64,000 nucleotides of DNA, taken from the NCBI RefSeq assembly GCF_015277815.1, contig NZ_CP063813.1, forward strand, positions 744,001 to 808,000, read 5' to 3'. Below the pieces are notes generated by a model. That model was given only the letters and a program-made list of their open reading frames with translations. It was not told the origin of the DNA and searched no databases. A program made the translations under genes and the position numbers. Source of the stretch: Microbacterium atlanticum (lineage in GTDB: Bacteria > Actinomycetota > Actinomycetes > Actinomycetales > Microbacteriaceae). This document shows positions 59,878 through 64,000 of the stretch, piece by piece (the first letter of the stretch is position 1; the number at the start of each line of letters is the position of its first letter).

Positions 59878-60462
59878 ATGCGGACCCTCCCCCTGGCTCT
59901 GGTGCTCGTCGCAGCCGCCATGACGCTCGGCGCGTGCACCGCGGAGGCGCCGGCGCCGACCCCCACCGCGACCACGACGTCCAGTCCGTCCGCGACGTCG
60001 ACCGAGGCGTCGGCGACGGAGGAGGGCGAGGAGCCGGTCGCCCCGCGCGCGGACGACGCGCCGCCCACCGTGTGCGTGGATGCGGTCGGCCAGGGCGGAA
60101 CGGTCGACGAGGGTGGAGCGGCGATCGCTGCGGCGGCGGCGAACGCCGCGCTGCCGACCGCGGTGGTGCTCGCACCGGGGGTCGATGTCGTCGCGTCCGC
60201 CACGCGTGCGGGCCTCTTCGACGTCACCGCCGACGTCTGCAGCCAGCCGCTGCCGCGCAGTGCGCTGATCGCCGTGGCGAACGAGGTCGCCCTCGCGATC
60301 GCGGCCGACCCTTCGAGTGCGCAGGTCGGCGACCTTGTCGTCACCGGGTGGGTTCCGGCCGACGACGGCACGCTCGAGGAGAGCCTCAGCGTGCGCACCG
60401 ACCTCCCAGCCCACACATGGCAGCGCGGTTCCGCCCGGCCGCTGTCGAGCAACTGGGAGTGA
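59878..60462 (+). CDS. Lipoprotein of unknown function
   Basis: 194 residues. Lipoprotein signal with lipobox LGAC (Cys20), followed by a Thr/Ser/Pro-rich linker to about residue 60. The rest is a small domain with two cysteines (TVCVDAVG, DVCSQPL) and AIAADPSSAQVGDLVVTGWV. No family recognised. It starts 35 bases after the HNH gene. Confidence 0.75.
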   Translation: MRTLPLALVLVAAAMTLGACTAEAPAPTPTATTTSSPSATSTEASATEEGEEPVAPRADDAPPTVCVDAVGQGGTVDEGGAAIAAAAANAALPTAVVLAPGVDVVASATRAGLFDVTADVCSQPLPRSALIAVANEVALAIAADPSSAQVGDLVVTGWVPADDGTLEESLSVRTDLPAHTWQRGSARPLSSNWE

Positions 60463-60488
60463 CGCGCCGCGGAAGCCCGAGAGCAGAC

Positions 60489-61511
60489 CTACCCGCGCAG
60501 CTGCCGCTCCCGCTCACGCGACCGCTCGGCCGGCACCGGCGGTGGCGGAGCGTCCAGCGCACGCAGCATCCGCTCCAGCGTCTCGCGCAGCTCGTCGCGC
60601 GCGGGCGACGCGAGGTCGGTCGTGTACTCGATGCCGGCGGGGATCCACGACAGGCCATACATCGTCTCGCGGAAGTCGGCGCCGCCGACGGGCCACCGCG
60701 TCCGGCCGTCGCCCTCGTCCGAGGCGCCCTGACCCCACTGGCCGAACAGCTCCCGCATGGTGTCGAGTGGGAGGTCCATCACGGCATCCGCCTCGACGGC
60801 CTGCCGCACCCACGACCGGGCGACGAAGATGAACTCCTCGATCTGCTCCGGCGTCAGGGGCTTCGGCTCGAACAGCACCCTCGTGTGCTCGACCGCGGCG
60901 AGCCGGTCGACGCGGAAGGTGCGCCAGTCGTCCTTGTCGAGGTCCCAGCACAGCAGATACCAGTGCCGGTCCGCGGGTGCGAGGGCGTGCGGCTCCGCCC
61001 GGCGCTTCGTGACCTCCCCGGACGCGGCGGTGTACGTGAACCGCACGCGCTCGTGATCGCGCGTGGCGAGCGCCAGCTCGCCGAGCACCTCGCCCGAGAC
61101 GGCGGCGCCGGAGTTCATCCCGGCCGGCTGCACCGCCTCGGCCAGGGCGGTCACACGCCGCCGAAGGGGAGCGGGAAGCACCTGCTCCAGCTTCGCGAGC
61201 GCCGTGATGGTCGTCTCGGCTCCGCTGACGAGCCGCTGGGATGCCGCGACCCGCAGCCCGATCGCCATGGCCACCGCCTCCTCATCGGTGAGCAGCAGCG
61301 GCGGCACCGCGCTCCCCGCCTCGAGCCGGTAGCCGCCGGCGGCACCCGGCGTGGACTCGATGCGGTAGCCGAGCTCGCGCAGCCGCTCGACATCGCGGCG
61401 CACCGTGCGCTCGGTCACGCCGAGCCGGTCGGCCAGCTCCGACCCCGGCCAATGCCGGTGGGTCTGCAGCAGATTGAGCAGCGAGAGGGCTCTCGACGTC
61501 GTATCGGACAT
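60489..61511 (-). CDS. WYL-domain transcriptional regulator
   Basis: 340 residues. N-terminal winged helix: LLNLLQTHRHWPGSELADRL, VTERTVRRDVERLRELGY, ESTPGAAGGYRLEAG. Middle and C-terminal WYL domain: RHWYLLCWDLDKDDWRTFRV DRL. It is divergent from an ABC exporter operon, 62 bases away, with an inverted repeat between them, so it likely regulates both. Confidence 0.92.
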   Translation of the reverse strand: MSDTTSRALSLLNLLQTHRHWPGSELADRLGVTERTVRRDVERLRELGYRIESTPGAAGGYRLEAGSAVPPLLLTDEEAVAMAIGLRVAASQRLVSGAETTITALAKLEQVLPAPLRRRVTALAEAVQPAGMNSGAAVSGEVLGELALATRDHERVRFTYTAASGEVTKRRAEPHALAPADRHWYLLCWDLDKDDWRTFRVDRLAAVEHTRVLFEPKPLTPEQIEEFIFVARSWVRQAVEADAVMDLPLDTMRELFGQWGQGASDEGDGRTRWPVGGADFRETMYGLSWIPAGIEYTTDLASPARDELRETLERMLRALDAPPPPVPAERSRERERQLRG

Positions 61512-61532
61512 GCGAAAAGAATCTCATGCATC

Positions 61533-61551
61533 GCGGACCGGATCTGTCCGC
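61533..61551. promoter_or_regulatory. Inverted repeat between WYL regulator and ABC exporter
   Basis: GCGGAC (61533-61538) and GTCCGC (61546-61551) with seven bases between, upstream of TAGCTT (61561-61566), a good -10 for the exporter gene. A candidate operator of the WYL regulator. Confidence 0.5.
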
Positions 61552-61573
61552 ATTGCCCTCTAGCTTCGGGTGC

Positions 61574-62641
61574 ATGGCGAACGAATCGATCATCCAAGCG
61601 CAGGGGCTGACCAAGCGCTTCACCGTGAAAGGCAAGACCGTCGAGGCCGTGACCGACCTCACCTTCGACGTCGCGCGGGGCGAGCTCGTGGCGTTCCTCG
61701 GGCCCAACGGCGCGGGCAAGTCCACGAGCCTGCGCATGCTCACGACCCTCATCCCGCCGACGTCCGGAACGGCGCAGGTCGTCGGGTTCGACATCCTCCA
61801 GCGGCCCGCCGACGTGCGCGCGCGCATCGGATACGTCGGGCAGCTCACCAGCGGCAGCTTCTCGCAGCGCGCCCGCGACGAGCTCCTCAGCCAGGGCGCC
61901 TTCTACGGCATGTCGAAGGCCGCGGCCCGCGCACGGGCCGACGAGCTCATCGAGTCGCTCGACCTGACCGCGTTCGCGACGCGGTCGGTGCAGCAGCTGT
62001 CGGGCGGGCAGAAGCGGCGCCTGGACGTCGCGCTCGGACTCATGCACGCGCCGCCGCTCATCTTCCTCGACGAGCCGTCGACGGGCCTGGATCCCCAGAG
62101 CCGTGCGAACCTGTGGCAGCACATCATCGACCTGCGCGCGCAGTACGGCACGACCGTCTTCCTCACCACGCACTACCTCGAAGAGGCGGACCGCTACGCC
62201 GAGCGCGTCATGGTGATGGACAAGGGCCGTGTCATCGCCGATGACACCGCGGCGCGCCTGAAGGCCGAGCTCGCCGGCGACCTGCTGACGTTCGGCTTCG
62301 CCTCGGAGACGGATGCCGCCGCCGCCGTCGCCGTCGTGCAGCGACTCGCCGAGCGCGAGGTTCAGCGGGTCGGGCCATCCGTCACCCTCACCGCGCTCGG
62401 CGGCGACGCCCTGCTGCCGTCCGCGGTGCGCGAGCTCGACGCCGCCGGCCTCACGGTCCAGACCGCGACGGGCGTGCCGCCCACTCTCGATGACGTGTTC
62501 CTCGCGCTGACCGGCCGCACGCTCCGTGAGGCGGGCGAGGGCGAGGCCGAGCCCGAAGAGGCCGCAGAGACCGCAGAGGCGACGGATGCCGCGGCTGCAA
62601 CCGCCGGCGCGCCGGCCGAGAAGACAGGAGTGAGCCGATGA
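61574..62641 (+). CDS. ABC transporter ATP-binding protein (DrrA-like)
   Basis: 355 residues from ATG 61574, eight bases after the -10 TAGCTT, so probably leaderless. Walker A GPNGAGKST, Q loop GYVGQL, signature LSGGQKRRLDVALGL, Walker B LIFLDEPSTGLDP and H loop TTHYLEEADR. The C-terminal 120 residues, including the conserved TLDDVFLALTGR, are like those of drug-resistance exporters. A Glu/Ala-rich tail ends it. It pairs with the next gene through ATGA overlap. Confidence 0.94.
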   Translation: MANESIIQAQGLTKRFTVKGKTVEAVTDLTFDVARGELVAFLGPNGAGKSTSLRMLTTLIPPTSGTAQVVGFDILQRPADVRARIGYVGQLTSGSFSQRARDELLSQGAFYGMSKAAARARADELIESLDLTAFATRSVQQLSGGQKRRLDVALGLMHAPPLIFLDEPSTGLDPQSRANLWQHIIDLRAQYGTTVFLTTHYLEEADRYAERVMVMDKGRVIADDTAARLKAELAGDLLTFGFASETDAAAAVAVVQRLAEREVQRVGPSVTLTALGGDALLPSAVRELDAAGLTVQTATGVPPTLDDVFLALTGRTLREAGEGEAEPEEAAETAEATDAAAATAGAPAEKTGVSR

Positions 62642-63432
62642 CCACCGAGATGCAGACCCGCCCCGACACCGCGGTGCGCGCGAACGCGGCGCGCGACACG
62701 TGGAACGTGCTCACGCGCGAGCTGAAGCCCGTCGTGCGCGACCCGTTCACGCTGATCTTCAGCCTGGTGCAGCCGCTGGTGTTCCTGGGGCTGTTCGCGC
62801 CGCTGCTGGTGGGCTCGTCGGGCGCGCCGGTGGGGGAGACCCTGCAGTGGTTCGTGCCCGGTGTGCTCGTCATGATTGTGCTGTTCGGCACCGGGGCGAC
62901 CGGGTCGAACCTGCAGTACGAGATGATGACCGGCTCCCACGAGCGCACGCTCGTCGCGCCGCTCGCGCGGTCGTCGCTGCTGGTGGGCCGCGCGCTCAAG
63001 GAGATCGCGCCGATCGTGGTGCAGGCGCTCATCATCGTGCTCATCGCGTGGCCGTTCGGGTTCACCATCAACGTGCCGGGTCTCGTCATCGGCCTGTTGC
63101 TGCTCGCGGTGTTCGGCGTCGGCCTCGGCGCGCTGTCGTACACTCTCGCCCTCAAGACCAAGGACCGCGAATGGCTCTTCTGGGGCGTGCAGCAGACGCT
63201 GATCTTCCCGCTGCTGATCCTGTCGGGCATGCTGCTGCCGCTCGACGAGGGTCCAGCGTGGATGCGGGCGGTGGCCACGGTGAACCCGATCAACTGGGTC
63301 GTGCAGGCCGAGCGGGCGCTGTTCGCCGGCGACCTCGGCGCGACCGAGGTGCTGTGGGGCTGGATTGCGGCGATCGTGCTGGCCATCGTCGGGCTGGCGG
63401 TCGGCATCCGCGCGATGCGCAGGAGCAGCTGA
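62638..63432 (+). CDS. ABC-2 type transporter permease (DrrB-like)
   Basis: 264 residues, six transmembrane helices. ABC-2 features include LKPVVRDPFTLIFSLVQPLV near the N-terminus and the exit loop LSGMLLPLDEGPAWMRAVAT then NPINWVVQA. It forms the membrane channel for the ATPase before it, probably exporting a drug or lipid. Terminator follows. Confidence 0.93.
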   Translation: MTTEMQTRPDTAVRANAARDTWNVLTRELKPVVRDPFTLIFSLVQPLVFLGLFAPLLVGSSGAPVGETLQWFVPGVLVMIVLFGTGATGSNLQYEMMTGSHERTLVAPLARSSLLVGRALKEIAPIVVQALIIVLIAWPFGFTINVPGLVIGLLLLAVFGVGLGALSYTLALKTKDREWLFWGVQQTLIFPLLILSGMLLPLDEGPAWMRAVATVNPINWVVQAERALFAGDLGATEVLWGWIAAIVLAIVGLAVGIRAMRRSS

Positions 63433-63445
63433 CCCGAACAGCGGG

Positions 63446-63476
63446 TGCCCCGAACCGGCGTGGCCGGTCCGGGGCA
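63446..63476. terminator. Terminator between ABC permease and GGDEF genes
   Basis: Outer stem 63446-63452 with 63470-63476 (7 bp), then an inner ACCGGC/GCCGGT stem. It separates converging genes. Confidence 0.65.
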
Positions 63477-63495
63477 TCCCACGCCTTCGGGCGTC

Positions 63496-64000
63496 TCAGA
63501 GGACGGGCGCGGGCACGGACGACTCTGTGTGCGCGACGGCGACGCGATCGCCGCCGGCCATCTTCGCCTCGTACATGGCGTGATCGGCCGCGCGGATGAG
63601 CTGGTCCATGACGGGGGCGCCGTCGTTGCCGACCGTGACCACGCCGACACTCGCGGTGATCGAGAGGCCCGGGGGCAGGTCGGGGTACGGCTCGGCCACC
63701 GCGGCGCGGATGCGGTCGGCCAGCGCCGCGGCGTCATCCGGGTCGTCGACCGTGGCCACCGCGATGAACTCGTCGCCGCCGAACCGGCCGAGCACATCGG
63801 ACTCCCGGATGACGCCCCGCACCCGCTGGCCGATCTCGCGCAGCAGCGCGTCGCCGGCGGCGTGGCCGAGCAGGTCGTTCACGGCCTTGAAGCCGTCGAG
63901 GTCGATGAAGATGACGGTGAGTGCACGGTAGCCGTGCATCAGCGTGCGCGTGACGTCCTCCTCGATCAGCCGCCGGTTGGGCAGCCCGGTCACCTCGTCG
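63496..64000 (-). CDS. Diguanylate cyclase GGDEF domain, C-terminal part
   Basis: The N-terminus is beyond the window. The visible 168 residues are a full GGDEF domain: TGLPNRRLIEEDV, IFIDLDGFKAVNDLLGHAAG, active site GRFGGDEF and YEAKMAGGDRVA. RESD, ending five residues before GGDEF, is the inhibitory RxxD site. It should make cyclic di-GMP from two GTP. Sensor domains cannot be seen. Confidence 0.92.
   Translation of the reverse strand, partial: DEVTGLPNRRLIEEDVTRTLMHGYRALTVIFIDLDGFKAVNDLLGHAAGDALLREIGQRVRGVIRESDVLGRFGGDEFIAVATVDDPDDAAALADRIRAAVAEPYPDLPPGLSITASVGVVTVGNDGAPVMDQLIRAADHAMYEAKMAGGDRVAVAHTESSVPAPVL

Overview
The window is about 70% G+C, with short gene spacing, frequent four-base start/stop overlaps and the recurrent in-frame words GGATGCC/GCATCCG. 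Together with actinobacterial families (13E12-type DUF222-HNH proteins, ECF42 sigma factor with a DGPF partner, F420-type DUF385 protein, WYL regulator) this points to a Microbacteriaceae chromosome, most likely Microbacterium. Both edges cut genes: an M28 peptidase on the left and a GGDEF protein on the right.

Layout. 0-5.4 kb: peptidase end, fatty-acid desaturase with a problematic start, cold-shock gene, GH65 glycoside phosphorylase, then two tandem 53-nt palindromic repeats. 5.4-7.7 kb (minus): compact operon of a heme-oxygenase-like di-iron enzyme, a GT2 glycosyltransferase and a CDGSH iron-sulfur protein. 8-12.3 kb: Ser/Thr kinase, then a two-component system and an acidic membrane protein, both preceded by phased TTCAG repeats. 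12.4-14.7 kb: histidine phosphatase, NAD(P)HX dehydratase, a secreted protein. 14.8-17.9 kb: three alternate-signal-peptide surface proteins with their SipW-type signal peptidase, behind a repeat-rich control region. 18-23.6 kb: DUF222-HNH gene and a large secreted rhamnogalacturonan lyase with two LacI-type operators. 23.7-31.8 kb: MoxR-VWA pair, small genes around an AT-rich divergent promoter, a TraR/DksA-type zinc-finger gene behind a strong terminator, and a secreted M14 carboxypeptidase.

31.9-36 kb: divergent cupin-type XRE regulator and a four-gene minus-strand operon (ureohydrolase, NTF2-like, NCS1 permease, cyclase-family hydrolase), probably a catabolic module for a nitrogen compound. 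37-44 kb: fructan locus made of a binding protein, two permeases, an intracellular GH91 enzyme, a LacI regulator and a GH32 fructosidase, behind a 33-bp near-perfect palindromic operator. The simplest reading is import of difructose anhydride, ring opening by GH91 and hydrolysis to fructose by GH32. No ATPase gene is present, so a shared MsiK-type ATPase is implied.

44-48.8 kb looks accessory: M23-like lipoprotein, orphan nucleotidyltransferase, DUF385 protein, small membrane and lipoprotein genes, a collagen-like ORF overlapping the lipoprotein in another frame, and a tRNA-like element with a CAU anticodon. 48.9-64 kb is mostly ordinary: DUF4383 gene with an RBS-sequestering hairpin, methyltransferase, saccharopine-dehydrogenase-like reductase, DUF1697 pair, a decayed MmyB-type regulator beside an SDR gene, ECF42-DGPF pair, heme-degrading-domain protein, second DUF222-HNH gene, WYL regulator divergent from a two-gene ABC exporter, and the GGDEF gene.

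All calls rest on reading motifs and context by eye; no database search was run.
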